Assembly: GCA_963932465.1 (NCBI GenBank)
Contig: OZ010786.1
Coordinates: forward strand, 276,428,411-276,492,410
Length of the DNA stretch: 64,000 bases
Direction: 5' to 3'
From: Maratus speciosus
Lineage: Eukaryota > Arthropoda > Arachnida > Araneae > Salticidae
The notes under the pieces are model-generated. The model was not told the origin of the DNA, made no database searches, and was given only the letters and a program-made list of their open reading frames with translations. The position numbers were made by a program, and so were the translations under genes. Positions 46,807 to 57,929 of the stretch are shown piece by piece (position 1 is the stretch's first letter; every line of letters starts with the position of its first letter).

Positions 46807-47904
46807 TTTACGATAAGTGGTAATATCTCTTTGAGTAAAAAATATAATAAGTAAATATAAATGAAAATCAAGAGTTTTTGTAATCATAATAAACAAGTCT
46901 TTATTTACACATGAAAATTTCACAACCATCAGTTTGGAACACTAACACACACAACTAACAACATTTTCCGAATTTCGTCGTAAAATAACCTCCAAATAGC
47001 GAATTGTATTCTTTATTTAACGTACTTCTTCTTCTGGTATAAGCCACGAAGGGCACTCCCCCTCCAGGGCCTATATCCCACGTGTAGATAATTGGCCGTC
47101 AGAAACACAAACCAAACCAATCTTCTGGTATACTTTTTTTCCCCCCTATTTCTCAAAATATTTCCGGACACTTCAAACTTATTCTTTCTTTTACACATTT
47201 TATAATGCTCAATAACCTTGAATTAGTTTTACCAGGTGCCTAACTCAATGAGAGCAGTAAAATACATGTCATTCTTTGCATTTCATACAGGAAATGCAAA
47301 CTTTCAATATCCCCCTTTCACACTCAAAAGGGCTGTTCTGTGGTAAATAAGTTTCAGTAATTAAATTTAAGGATGCATGTAGTAATACAATGCTTAAAAT
47401 TACTTGCTATAATAAATATGATAATGTCATTAAAATTCATTAATTTTAATGTAATTACAGCGTATTTCTGGACAATATTTTTTAAAATTCTTGTTGACCT
47501 TAACAGATTTTCTTTTGATGAATAAAATGAATAATAATAAAAATAAATAAATATGATTTACAAAAAAAAAGTGTGATTAGTTAAGTTTTTTAATAATGTT
47601 TACTGTTTATGAATTAAAAATCTGTTTTGTGTGGTTTAAAGTTTTCAAGAATGTTCATCTCTATTTAACGAATTTTCCACATAACGAACTTTTTCTCGGG
47701 ATTTAGCCACTTCGTTAAATAGAGGTCCGACTGTATGAAGAAATATATTTGAATGATGTAAAAAAAAAAATAATTGGCCCATGTTTCTCTCTGGGTTATG
47801 ATTCACTCATATGCAAAAGCATTTTACCATTCGTTTTGACCCTGACGTCAGGCAAACGTTTTTGCACTTTAAATTTATAATATCATTAGAATTAGTAAAG
47901 AGTA
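46807..47904. other. AT-rich stretch, no gene; pogo-like end fragment
   Basis: 47700-47735, reversed, reads CAGTCGGACCTCTATTTAAC, similar to pogo/Tigger termini, with an inner inverted GTTAAATAGAG at 47658. A GC-richer piece at 47030-47095 is unassigned. Confidence 0.45.
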
Positions 47905-50416
47905 AAAAAGTCCTTCCGGCCAGTGCCGGGAGGATGAGGTAGCTTTCATATTCCTTATTTTTTAAAAGCCAACTTATATTATTGAAACACAAGGAGCTCA
48001 AATTATTGGAACCCGATTATAGAAGATTAAATACTAATTTTTGTCAATATTGAATATGAATGAGAATTTTGCGAAATTAGTCAGCGTTATCAAAGCTGGT
48101 TTTATTAAAGTGATTTATATTTTGTCGCCAAATTCGGCGATATCCCGAATTATATTAATAATTATATTAACCCGAATTATCGGTGATAGCCCGCCATTTT
48201 AAAACAACATAATGGATGCAACAAAGTTCATAAATGAACTTGGTCGAGACCTTAGTAATTCCTGTGCACATGCTCACTCATATCTAAATCGGTTGATATA
48301 TACGAGTGCTGTTGCAGGCAAAAAATCAGATTTTTTAAAATGTCACACACATTCGAAATTCAAACTGCTATTATCTTGGCTTTTTTTTTTTAGATAAAGG
48401 CAAAAAAAAAAAAAAAAAACAGGAATCATTGTAACAAGCTGAAACACATAACAAAAAAATCTTTTTCAATTTCTAATCTTTTTGTACCTCTTTTTAAATC
48501 ATTTTTTTAATTTTTAATTGGCCGCCATTTTGAAACAAGATGGCAGATGAAGTTAGCAAACGAACTCGGCCGATAGATTGCTATGTACTATGCACATGCC
48601 TTGTCACATCCTAATCGGTTCATAAATACGCGTGTTATCGCGTTACAAAAATCAAATCGTTTCAAAATTTCAAAATGTCAACCATGCTAGAAATTCAAAG
48701 TGCTATAACTCAGCCATTTTTTAAGATATAGACGAAACAAAAAATGCTCCGAAATCTTTGTATCAAGGTCAAACACATTTTTCAATTTCTAATTTTTTTG
48801 TACCTCATTTTAAATTTAAAAAAAAAATAATGGCCGTCATTTTGAAACAAGATGGCAGATAATGTTGGCCAACGTACTCGGTCGAGACATTGGTATTTAC
48901 TATGTACACACCAAGTTATATCCAAATCCGTTCATAAATACGCGTGTTATCGCGTGACAAAAATCAGATAATTTCAAAATGTCAGCCACACTAAAAGTTC
49001 AAAGTGATATAACTCAACTGTTTTTTAAAATATAGACGAAACAAAAAATGCTCCGGAATCTTCGTATCAAGCTCAAACACATAAGAAAAAAATCTTTTTC
49101 GATTTATATTTTTTTTGTACTTCATTTTCAATTTTCAATTAAAAAAAAAAATTTAAATGGCCGACATTTTGAAACAAGATGGCGTATGAAGCTGGCCAAC
49201 GAACTCGGTCGAGACATTGTTATGTACTATGCACATGCCTTGTCACATCCAAATCGGTTCATAAAAACGCATATTATCGCTTGACAAAAATCAGATCGTT
49301 TCAAAATGTTAGCCATGCTAGAAATTCAAAGTGCTATAACTCAGCCATTTTTTAAGACATAGACGAAACCAAAAAATGCTCCGGAATCTTTGTATCAAGC
49401 TCAAACACATAAGGGAAAAATCTGTTTGAATTTCTAATTATTTTGTACCTAACTTTTAAATTTATTTTTCTTTTAATTTTTAAATGGCCGCCATTTTGAA
49501 ACAAGATGGCGGATGAGGCTGGCCAACGAACTCGGTCGAGACACTGCTATGTACTATGCACATTCCTTGTCACATCCATATCGGTTCATAAATATGTGTA
49601 TTATCGCGTGACAAAAATCAGATCGTTTCAAAATGTCAGCCATGCTAGAAATTCAAAGTGCTATAACTCAGCCATTTTTTAAGACATAGACGAAACAAAA
49701 AATGCTCCGGAATCTTTGTATCAAGCTCACACACATAAGGAAAAAAATCTTTTTCAATTTCTAATTATTTTGTACCTCACTTTTAAATTAAATTTTTTTT
49801 AAATTTTTAAATGGCCGCCTTTTTGAAACAAGATGGCGGATGAGGCTGGCCAACGAACTCGGTCGAGACATTGCTATGTACTATGCACATTCCTTGTCAC
49901 ATCCAAATCGGTTCATAAATATGTGTATTATCGCGTGACAAAAAATGAGATCGTTTCAAAATGTCAGCCATGCTAGAAATTCAAAGTGCTATAAGTCAGC
50001 CATTTTTTAAGATATAGACAAAACTAAATATGCTCCAGAATCTTTGTATCAAGACCAAACACATAAGGAAAAAATCTTTTTCAATGTCTAATTTTTTTGT
50101 GCCTTATTTTAAAGTTTAAATTTGTTAAAAAATTTTAAATGGCCGCCATTTTGAAACAATATGGCGGATGAAGCTGGCCAACGAACTCGGTCCATACATT
50201 GGTATGTACTATGTACACACGAAATTTTATCCAAATCGGTTCATAAATACGAGAGTTAAAGTATGACAAAGATCAGATATATATATATATATAAATTTTG
50301 AACGGAGGGTGGTTTCAGCGTCCAGGGGTCATGATCGGTGAAAATATACAAAAATTTTTCGGAATCGTTTTCCTCCGAACGGCTGCAATAGGTAGCTTTT
50401 TCTAATGAAAGCTACC
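47905..50416 (+). repeat. Satellite-bearing repeat element, complete copy
   Basis: The head (47905-48190) matches 12176-12400, the centre is the tandem array, and the tail (50300-50416) matches 14780-14850. It closes with a 9-bp GGTAGCTTT/AAAGCTACC hairpin (50391-50416). Head, array and tail recurring elsewhere in the window show a dispersed element with an expanded internal satellite. Class unknown. Confidence 0.6.
48191..50280 (+). repeat. Seven-unit tandem array, period about 326 bp
   Basis: Units start with GGCCGCCATTTTGAAACAAG at about 48191, 48521, 48831, 49157, 49483, 49810 and 50139. Each contains GCTGGCCAACGAACTCGGTC, TCCAAATCGGTTCATAA, ATTATCGCGTGACAAAAATC and GCTATAACTCAGCCATTTTT. 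The inner units (49157-50139) are the most alike and the outer two most diverged, as expected with unequal exchange. Short open frames inside are repeat by-products. Confidence 0.93.
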
Positions 50417-51999
50417 TAAAATGAGTGGCATAAGGGACAAAAACGTGGTAAGAAAAAATGAAAAAGTTGTGATCTCCATAGGCTTTTCTATATTAAATTA
50501 ACACTGAGAAGTGAATCTGGAAATAAATAAGTATACCTTAAACGATACATTTAAATGTATCCGGATACATATACGCGTCTATCGCTTAAACGTATAATTA
50601 AAGTATACGTATATCCAAGTATATGTATTTACTTTTAATACCAATGGACCTCATAAGTCTTATACGTCACTAAAATGAGAATGAACTTGAAATTGGTGGA
50701 GTTACCATAGCAATCTGGATAATATGTTTATACATGCTATCTTGTTATATTTCCGTATAAATATATTAATAAATGTATGTTACTTCTAATTTTTATTCAG
50801 TTAAGTGATAAAATGTTACATAAATATTCTTGAACACCTTGAATTATTTTATAGTTCTTAAACTTCTCATTGTTATATGCCATATATGCCATTATGAATG
50901 CAGGACTTTAACGGATGTTTCTCATGTCTCTCGTTCCACAGACCAACAGGAGAAAATAATCTTTTTTTTCACACAAAGAACGGAAAACGTTTATGTTTAA
51001 CCCGTATCTAAAATCTGTATCCCATTTAATACTTATTATACGTGTACTCGTATAAACATTTATTAGGGAACACTAATCACAACGTTATTATGTTTCTTCG
51101 TAGAAAACCTGTTAATTTACATTTTCTTTATTGACAAAATGTGTTTTATAATCATAAGGTATTTTACAGCTAATTTCATGTTTAATGAATCTTAAAGAAA
51201 ATATATTAAATTAAACAACAAGCTTTATTTTTGCGAATTACATTTTTGAAGAATATGTATAAAGTTCTATTTTATGTCCGTCAGTTTTCTATTTTAATGA
51301 AAGATTCCACACTGACAGAAAGCTACTAAAAATAGTGAAAAAAGGAGGAATTTCGAAATTCTATCTTTTATTTCTAATTCCTATCACATTTCACGATCAC
51401 AAAAAAAGAAAAAATCCAGTTTGATTGAAATAAATTGCACCAAGAAGGAAATCTAAAATATAATAACAAAGCAAAGAATATTATTACAAGTTTCGAGTCA
51501 ACACTTAAGAAACCATGTGGTCAGTAAATGCTTTTGGAACTATTAGAAATGAAATAAAGATCATTATGATAGAAGTTCTATTTGCTTCGTTTGTTATGGT
51601 GCGGTTTTCATCGAATTTTTTCCTTTAACATTCCTTCATTAACAATTTATTTTATTTGAACCTGAATCAATATTGATCATATTTTCAAAAAGTATATTTT
51701 ACCAAGTGGTAATTCTAAATAAAGAAATATTTCTTAATAAAAGAGAAACAATATTTAACCTTAAACCCTTCGGGACGCGCGTCTTTTACAGAATTTTTAA
51801 TCTTTTATCACCGGTTTTTTAAAACAGAAATTTTTGCCTAATTCAATCGAGAAAATGCTCAGATTAAATAAGGCAAAATTTGCAATAAAAATTTACTGAT
51901 GAAAATAATCACGGATTCTGAGCACATTACGCAGCACGTATAACGGTCGCTCATCCCCAAGTGGTTAGAGGCAGTATAAACTTTCTATTACAGCGTTCA
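50417..51999. other. AT-rich stretch, no gene recognised
   Basis: A TTAAACCCTTCGGGACGCGC block at 51762-51781 resembles a TTAA MITE end, but I found no matching partner. Otherwise nothing. Confidence 0.5.
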
Positions 52000-52463
52000 T
52001 GACTTGGAATATACGATGTGGATATTTGCTAATCCTTGGACGACAGTAACATCAATATTCTCACACGTTTCAATGATGACGACCCTCAAATTTATCACAG
52101 ACTGAAACTGTCTGCCATTGGCATATACAGCCCTACTGAGGATACCTCAAACATTTTCTTGGGGATTGAGATCAGTGAAAAAGGGCAGGACATTACATTA
52201 CATGCACCCGATTAACCAAAAACCATTCCCTGGAAGATAGTGCAACGTGAATGGAGGTCTTGTCCTGCTGGAAAATCCAACTTAGTCCACCAATTTTGTT
52301 TGAAAATGAGGGTAAATTGTTTTCTAGCATTTCTTGGTAATCGGTAGCCTTAATGCAGCCTGAGAGAAAAGCCCCGCACCATTAATGAGTCTCCACCTTG
52401 CTATCTTTTGGAGAAAATTTCCTCTTCTTTCCTCATGTCATACCAATAGAAAGCTGGTGTGTT
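52000..52463 (-). pseudogene. Decayed Tc3-like transposase fragment
   Basis: Minus-strand frames read TPAFYWYDMRKEEE, GGDSLMVRGFSL, IFQQDKTSIHVALSS (second catalytic D), VNRVHVM then TDLNPQENV (catalytic Glu) and GILSRAVYANGRQFQSV. The order matches the catalytic half of Tc3-like DD34E transposases, with frameshifts and stops throughout. It is truncated upstream near 52463, next to hAT-like terminal sequence. It is a different, older lineage from the intact element 220 bp away. Confidence 0.85.
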
Positions 52464-52554
52464 ATTACTTTATTTGGTTTTGCGATATTTTACGCTCTTT
52501 TTTCGAGGCTCACGTTCAAAATTCCAGTGAACTCAAAACATTGTTATTTTATTG

Positions 52555-52649
52555 AGATATATCAATAGAGTCAAGGTTTAGATATTGTTATTGCGATATT
52601 TAAAAAAAATATCAATGTCTATCGATATATTGATAATTATTCCAGCCCT
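52555..52649 (-). repeat. hAT-like terminal fragment
   Basis: Reversed, it starts CTAGGGCTGGAATAATTATC and continues with ATCGATA-rich sequence, a style common in hAT ends. No partner end was found. Confidence 0.35.
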
Positions 52650-52684
52650 AGTGTCCAGTGATTAATGGTTATATAGTGTATGTA

Positions 52685-54198
52685 CACTATGACGCAAAAG
52701 TTTAGACAATGAAGAAATTCTTACATACTTTGAAAAATATTTATTCAATTTTCAAATCACTGCTTGAAATTAATGTGCTGTACATATAAACAATATTTAT
52801 AACAAAGAAAAGTGGAATTGTGCATATTGCAATAAATTAAATGGTAACAAAAATAAACTGCTGTCTCAAAAGTTTAGACACAAATTAAATAAAATCGAAA
52901 TAAACAATTTTTAAAACCTGGTTGCGCATCCATGCTTATGTATTACGTCATATACACGAGATTGCATGGAAGAAACTAAATCTTGCATAGTTTGTGGATC
53001 GATATCGTACCATGCATTCTCAATAGATGTCTTAAGTTCCTTTTCAGAAGAGTATTGTCTAGCGTTGCTATAAACTTTGCGACACATGATGCTCCAAAGG
53101 TTTTCTATAGGGTTAAGATCTGGGCTACATGCTGGCCAGTCGAGAACTCTTATATTATGGGAATTAAACCAAGATTTTGAATGTTTTGCAGTGTGAATTG
53201 AAGCATTGTCTTGCTGAAATTCCCACTGAGGACCCCCGAGAAGCTCAGCAAATGGCAGTAGGTTTTCTTCTAATGTCTGTGTATAATGCTGTGAAGTTTG
53301 ACGACCACTGGTGAAGGTCAGAGATACTTGTCCATTATAGCAAAAGGCAACCCAAACCATCACCGAGCCCCCTCCTTGTCTGCGACTAAAAAAACGTCGA
53401 GGTTCCTTCCGCAAGTCATGCCAATATGATAAACAACCATCTGGACCATCCAGATTCCACTTTTTTTCATCGCTAAATATGACTGACTGCCATTTCTCTC
53501 CATATGACATATGCTTTCGAGCCCACATAAGTCTTTGTAACTTATGATATGGTTTCTTCTGCATTTTGCTATAAACGATTGTTCCTTTTTCCAAAATTCG
53601 TCTACGATTCGTATCCTTTGATACAGAGTGTCCCGATGAGCTTTGAACTCCACGTACGCTCATTTGTTGAGTACTCGCTAGTCTTTGTATCAGGCGATCC
53701 TCTCGTACATTTGTCACATGTGGCCTCCCAGACCGACATTTTGCTTTATATTCGGAACCACTCGATAAAACTCGATAAATAGACTTTTTTGACCTATTAA
53801 TAATAGCAGAAATTTCAGAAACGCTCTTCCCTTCACCTTTCAACTGCCAAATCCTTGAAACCTCATTCACTTGAATTTCTTTAGCTCTCGGCATGTCGAC
53901 TATGAAGCGCAATCGTTTGCAGAACTTAAGTACTCCAAATTTGTGACATCATCGATTCTAAATTTGCATATGCCAGCGAATATTCAAAGAAATTTAGAAT
54001 AGTGTCTAAACTTTTGCGACAAGCACATTTGAATTTTTATGAAAAAAATTAGTATTATAGCAAATAAAACGACTGTCTTTTGTACATAGCATTTTAAATC
54101 AGTTTTTGAATATATTTACAGGTTTTTGTAATTCTGACGTCATAATTCTACATTTTAAAGCTGAATGACGTCATTGTCTAAACTTTTGCGTCATAGTG
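52685..54198 (-). mobile_element. Complete Tc3-like transposon
   Basis: 1514 bp with TA duplications at 52683-52684 and 54199-54200. The TIRs begin CACTATGACGCAAAAGTTTA at both ends and are about 27 bp long (to AGACAATG(A)). CTCAAAAGTTTAGACA (52864) and GTGTCTAAACTTTTGCGACA (54002) are inner copies of the TIR, a subterminal second binding site as in Tc3. One intact transposase gene lies inside. This is the best preserved element in the window. Confidence 0.95.
52911..53894 (-). CDS. Tc3-like transposase, intact
   Basis: Encodes a 327-residue DD34E transposase that would bind the element's TIRs and catalyse cut-and-paste transposition in the nucleus. The N-terminal half has a first helix-turn-helix (about residues 8-45, ISAIINRSKKSIYRVL), a GRP linker (SGRPHVT, about 55-61) and a second helix-turn-helix (about 65-105). 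The catalytic core shows D142 in VIFSDEKKWNLDGPDG, D229 in FQQDNASIH and E264 in SPDLNPIENLW. The YWHDLRKEPRRFFSRRQGGG stretch and GPDG motif are Tc3 hallmarks. I start at the ATG at 53894 (MPRAKEI); upstream codons are open for a few residues but lack an ATG. Length and motifs are complete with no stop. Whether it is active is unknown. Confidence 0.95.
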   Translation of the reverse strand: MPRAKEIQVNEVSRIWQLKGEGKSVSEISAIINRSKKSIYRVLSSGSEYKAKCRSGRPHVTNVREDRLIQRLASTQQMSVRGVQSSSGHSVSKDTNRRRILEKGTIVYSKMQKKPYHKLQRLMWARKHMSYGEKWQSVIFSDEKKWNLDGPDGCLSYWHDLRKEPRRFFSRRQGGGSVMVWVAFCYNGQVSLTFTSGRQTSQHYTQTLEENLLPFAELLGGPQWEFQQDNASIHTAKHSKSWFNSHNIRVLDWPACSPDLNPIENLWSIMCRKVYSNARQYSSEKELKTSIENAWYDIDPQTMQDLVSSMQSRVYDVIHKHGCATRF

Positions 54199-54200
54199 TA

Positions 54201-54832
54201 TCTATCAATTAAAGATTTTTCAAAATCTTTCTTGTTGTGTACAACTTTCCCCAGTTCACTCACATTTCGTGTATTTTTTAAAAATGAGCAATGCGTTTTT
54301 ATATTCAAGGGAAATGATGCAAGGCAAATCGAATGAAATGAAGAAACTTAGGGGCTCATATGAAGATTTTCATCGAATAAAAGTAAATATGAATGTCAAG
54401 AAAATTTTCCCATAATTGAGAAAATCAAAACGCTAAATTTCCATTGCAAATTGTTTTATTCTGCGAATGGTTAGAATTAGAGTTCCGGCTAGAATTTGGA
54501 TTTTTTTTTTTTGGATGAACTAAATGTTTAATAGAAAGAAATTTGATGAGAGATTTTCAGATATAAAGGAATTACTTTTTAACATATTAAAATAATTTGT
54601 TTTATAAAATTTAGAAACAATTAATAAAAAATTCAATTTTTTTTTTCTTATTTTTAAATTAGCAGACTTAACCCGCTACGCTGGTCGGTTTCTCCAAACG
54701 AATCGTGATTAAAAAAAATACATATCGGTGAATTTGACTTTAAAGCTTTGACTTTTAAAGCAATATTGACCTTTATCTGAAATGTTTTTCCGCTTTGCTG
54801 AAAACTTTAAGAACGCCATGGCGCTTATTATA
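54201..54832. other. AT-rich stretch, no gene recognised
   Basis: A CGCTACGCTGGTCGG block at 54672 resembles pieces at 58275 but is unassigned. Confidence 0.45.
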
Positions 54833-55694
54833 CACTGGTGTCCAAAATTAAAGACCAGTCACAAAATTCTAATTTTTAAGTAAGCGAATACTCAAAAGGG
54901 AATATTATAATTCAAATAATTACTATCCTTACAACACAGCTAGTCCATATAGCATCTCATTCATGTCACACATGGTCACAATGTCACAGTCACTACGGTG
55001 AAACAAAAGATAGAAAATTCCACACGTCACATTATGAATCTCAAATGATCACTATATGTGACTCCACTGAGGCGTCAATGTGAACTCTGTTTGTGACGAG
55101 TCACCAGGTGACTTTTCAATGTAGTTACATTGTGACTCTCATGTGACTGTCATTTTTAGACTCGATTTCAAAGTCATCATGAAAGTTGCATTATAAGTCA
55201 CCAAATAATATCACATTATAGTCTCATGGTGACTTTTCTCAAAAGAGCACAGTGCTGACTTCGCAGTAGCCTTTCTGTCACATGAAAGTCATCATGTGAC
55301 TTTAATGTGACATTATTTGGTAACTTGTTACAATGCAGCGTTTACGATAATTTTGACATTGATCCTACAGATAACAGTCACATGAGAGTCACAATGTAAC
55401 TACATTGGAAAGTCACATGGTGACTCGTCACAAAGCAGCAGTCACAGTGACGTCTCAGTGGAGTCACAAATAGTGATCATTTGAGACTCATAATGAGATG
55501 TATGGAATTCCCTATTTTTTTGCTTCACCGTAGTGACTGTGACACTTATGACCATGTGTGACATGAGTGAGATGTTATATAGACTAGCTGTGCTGTAGCG
55601 ACAGTAATTATTCGAATTATATTTTTTCCTTTTCAGTATTCGCGTACTTGAAAATTAGCATTTTCTGACTGGTCCTTAATTTTGGACACCAGTG
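54833..55694. mobile_element. 862-bp foldback element with TA target sites
   Basis: Ends CACTGGTGTCCAAAATTAA on both sides, flanked by TA (54831-54832, 55695-55696). The inverted arms extend about 400 bp each, rich in GTCACA/TGTGAC repeats, with the centre near 55250. No protein. TA duplication and CACTGG ends suit a Tc1/mariner MITE. Confidence 0.85.
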
Positions 55695-56596
55695 TATTTT
55701 GTATAACATCAGAAAAAATTTGAAATGCTAAGATCCAACTATTTTAGTTGATCATTTACAATAAAGTTAGGCAAAGAACGGTAGAATGCTATACTATAAT
55801 AAATCCCTGAAAAATTATCTAAATACAATGCAAGCTTTATCAGAATCCGCCGGATAAAACTTTTTAAAAAGGATAATCTTTAATAATCCGGTTCACCTGA
55901 TTATAGATCTTTCCCCATTACTATATAACTGAGTAAAGTAGAAGGATGTGTTATATACTAAAACTTTTCTTCAAAAATAAGATAACTTTACTTTCCAATG
56001 TAACTACATTGGAAAGTCACATGGTGACTCGTCCCAAAGCAGCAGTTACAGTGACGTCTCAGTGGAGTCACAAATAGTGATCATTTGAGACTCATAATGA
56101 GATGTATGGAATTCCCTATTTTTTTGCTTCACCGTAGTGACTGTGACACTTGTGACCATGTGTGACATGAGTGAGATGTTATATGGACTAGCTGTGCTGT
56201 AGCGACAGTAATTATTCGAATTATATTTTTTCCTTTTCACTATTCGCGTACTTGAAAATTAGCATTTTGTGACTGGTCCTTAATTTTGGACACCAGTGTA
56301 TTTTGTATAACATCAGAAAAAATTTGAAATGCTAAGATCCAACTATTTTAGTTGATCATTTACAATAAAGTTGGGCAAAGAACGGTAGAATGCTATACTA
56401 TAATAAATCCCTGAAAAATTATCTAAATACAATGCAAGCTTTATCAGAATCCGGCCGATAAAACTTTTTAAAAAGGATAATCTTTAATAATCCGGTTCAC
56501 TTGATTATAGATCTTTCCCCATTACTATATAACTGAGTAAAGTAGAAGGATGTGTTATATACTAAAACTTTTCTTCAAAAATAAGATAACTAACAA
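55393..56596. repeat. Near-identical ~600-bp tandem duplication
   Basis: 55393-55989 and 55997-56591 match with an offset of 604 bp and only about ten substitutions seen by eye. The unit holds the right arm of the foldback plus 300 bp of its flank. At the junction (55990-56017) ACTTTCCAATGTA and its complement form a 13-bp stem with a 2-nt loop. Confidence 0.92.
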
Positions 56597-57241
56597 TGAA
56601 AGCCCCATCGAAATCCATTCAGCAGAGTCTTTTAAAAAAGGAATATTTTATAATCGGGTTCATCTGATTATATAACTTTTTCCCATAATTCTAAAAGTTA
56701 GCAACGTATAACAATATGTTACGTACCTTTCTAAAAAATAGCTAACTTACCGTGCAAGTCGTACGAAAATCCATTTCGCAGAACTCAATTTATAAGCAGC
56801 TGGAACGAATTTTCAATTGTATTTTATGTATAAGGACGTGAGTTTTAAAAGTCGCAGTAAACTAAATTAAAAAAAAAAATGTGCTTTCTCAATCAATCTA
56901 TTCTGTTGGTAAGTCTGCACCGAAAAAACACTATAACCCGCAAAAATATTAGTTTTATCTTGTATTTCTGGCATTGTAAAATATTGGTTTACAATGAAAA
57001 GCAATGGAAGCAGTTAGATGTTTTTCGCGATTTCCCAAAATTTGATTTTCTAGATAAGGCGAGTTTTGAAACTTACGTCCTCATATATAATTGATGGATA
57101 TTAACTTTTATGAGAAAAAGTTTCTTTAATGCTTGAATATATATTTATATATCTTCATTTATACGAAAATTAAAAGTAACATTATTATAACAAAGTTTTT
57201 CGGTCATTATTTTCCGAAATCCTTTCTTTACAATTTTTCAG
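56592..57241. other. Intergenic or intronic stretch before candidate exons
   Basis: The open frame at 56879-57094 contains a possible donor (GTAAGT at 56909) and an open segment KQLDVFRDFPKFDFLDKASF, but no confident exon pair could be drawn. Confidence 0.35.
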
Positions 57242-57687
57242 GAATAATGGTCACCCAGAGATAAAAGATTTGATCGATGAGGCATTCAAAGCGTATGCAG
57301 AAAGATTAATTACCGGTGTTGTTCTGGAGGGAACTTTGTTTCTAATCTCATCGGGGACATATTTTTACCAAAGGTAAAATGATTATTGAATGAATTTTAA
57401 AAGTAAAATGATTAAATAATTTAAGAATATTATATAAGGCGAGCCTAAAAAATTCGGTGAATGACCTGATATTTAAACAACTCGGGATAGGAACGCATCG
57501 AGAGACATATGAAGAAACCCGCTGGGACCAATCGAATGGAATCAATGTGACACATGGTGTAATATGCAATTCAGCAACGTATAAACATAAAATTGAGGTA
57601 AAAATTGGGGCAAATGACAACGCAAAAACATACAATGTTGGTATTAAAAAGAGAGAAACAACGTTTATAAAACACAAATGCAAGTAA
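57242..57687 (+). CDS. Candidate last two exons, unknown protein
   Basis: A first open segment (57242-57373) follows TTTTTCAG and ends at AAG|GTAAAA. It reads NNGHPEIKDLIDEAFKAYAE then RLITGVVLEGTLFLISSGTY after one leading base. A second (57444-57687) can be joined in phase through an AG at 57442-57443 and reads LKNSVNDLIFKQLGIG through THGVICNSATYKHKIEVKIG to KHKCK and a stop. The region is open on the minus strand too (57348-57683), which weakens the case. The middle has a hydrophobic stretch; no family is recognised. Its last ~45 bases lie in the arm of an inverted repeat tied to a Penelope-like insertion, so the 3' end may be disrupted. An exon ending in two bases, such as 1648-1817, would join it in phase. 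Confidence 0.3.
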
Positions 57688-57922
57688 TTTTAAAAAGCAT
57701 ATAGCTATTGCGAAGCCTCTAAGGTACCATCATCAGTGCTTATAAATTAAGGATAAAAATAAATTAAAACTATGGAATAAAGGAGGGGGGAGATAGAGCC
57801 AGAAGGCGCATCTCACATCCCGACCGTCAACAGCGAAGTGAAAATCACTGTTGATAAACAGCCATAATTTTTAAAATTACTTGCATTTGTGTTTTATAAA
57901 CGTTGTTTTTCTCTTTTTAATA
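57642..57922 (-). mobile_element. Penelope-like terminal fragment between inverted arms
   Basis: Arms 57642-57696 and 57868-57922 are inverted copies with about one mismatch (AAACACAAATGCAAGTAATT). Between them the minus strand carries GCACTGATGATGGTACCTTA..GGCTTCGCAATAGC. CTGATGA (57730-57736) is the hammerhead core, while GCAA replaces GAAA (57709-57712). This style of end is found in Penelope-like elements. No protein remains. Confidence 0.4.
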
Positions 57923-57929
57923 TATTAAC

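Noticed and set aside
48191..50280. CRISPR-like or gene-cluster reading of the tandem array
   Set aside because: Units of ~326 bp repeat end to end without spacers, so this is a satellite; short frames inside are not conserved between units.
53549..53782. Plus-strand frame opposite the Tc3-like transposase
   Set aside because: Antisense shadow of the intact minus-strand gene.
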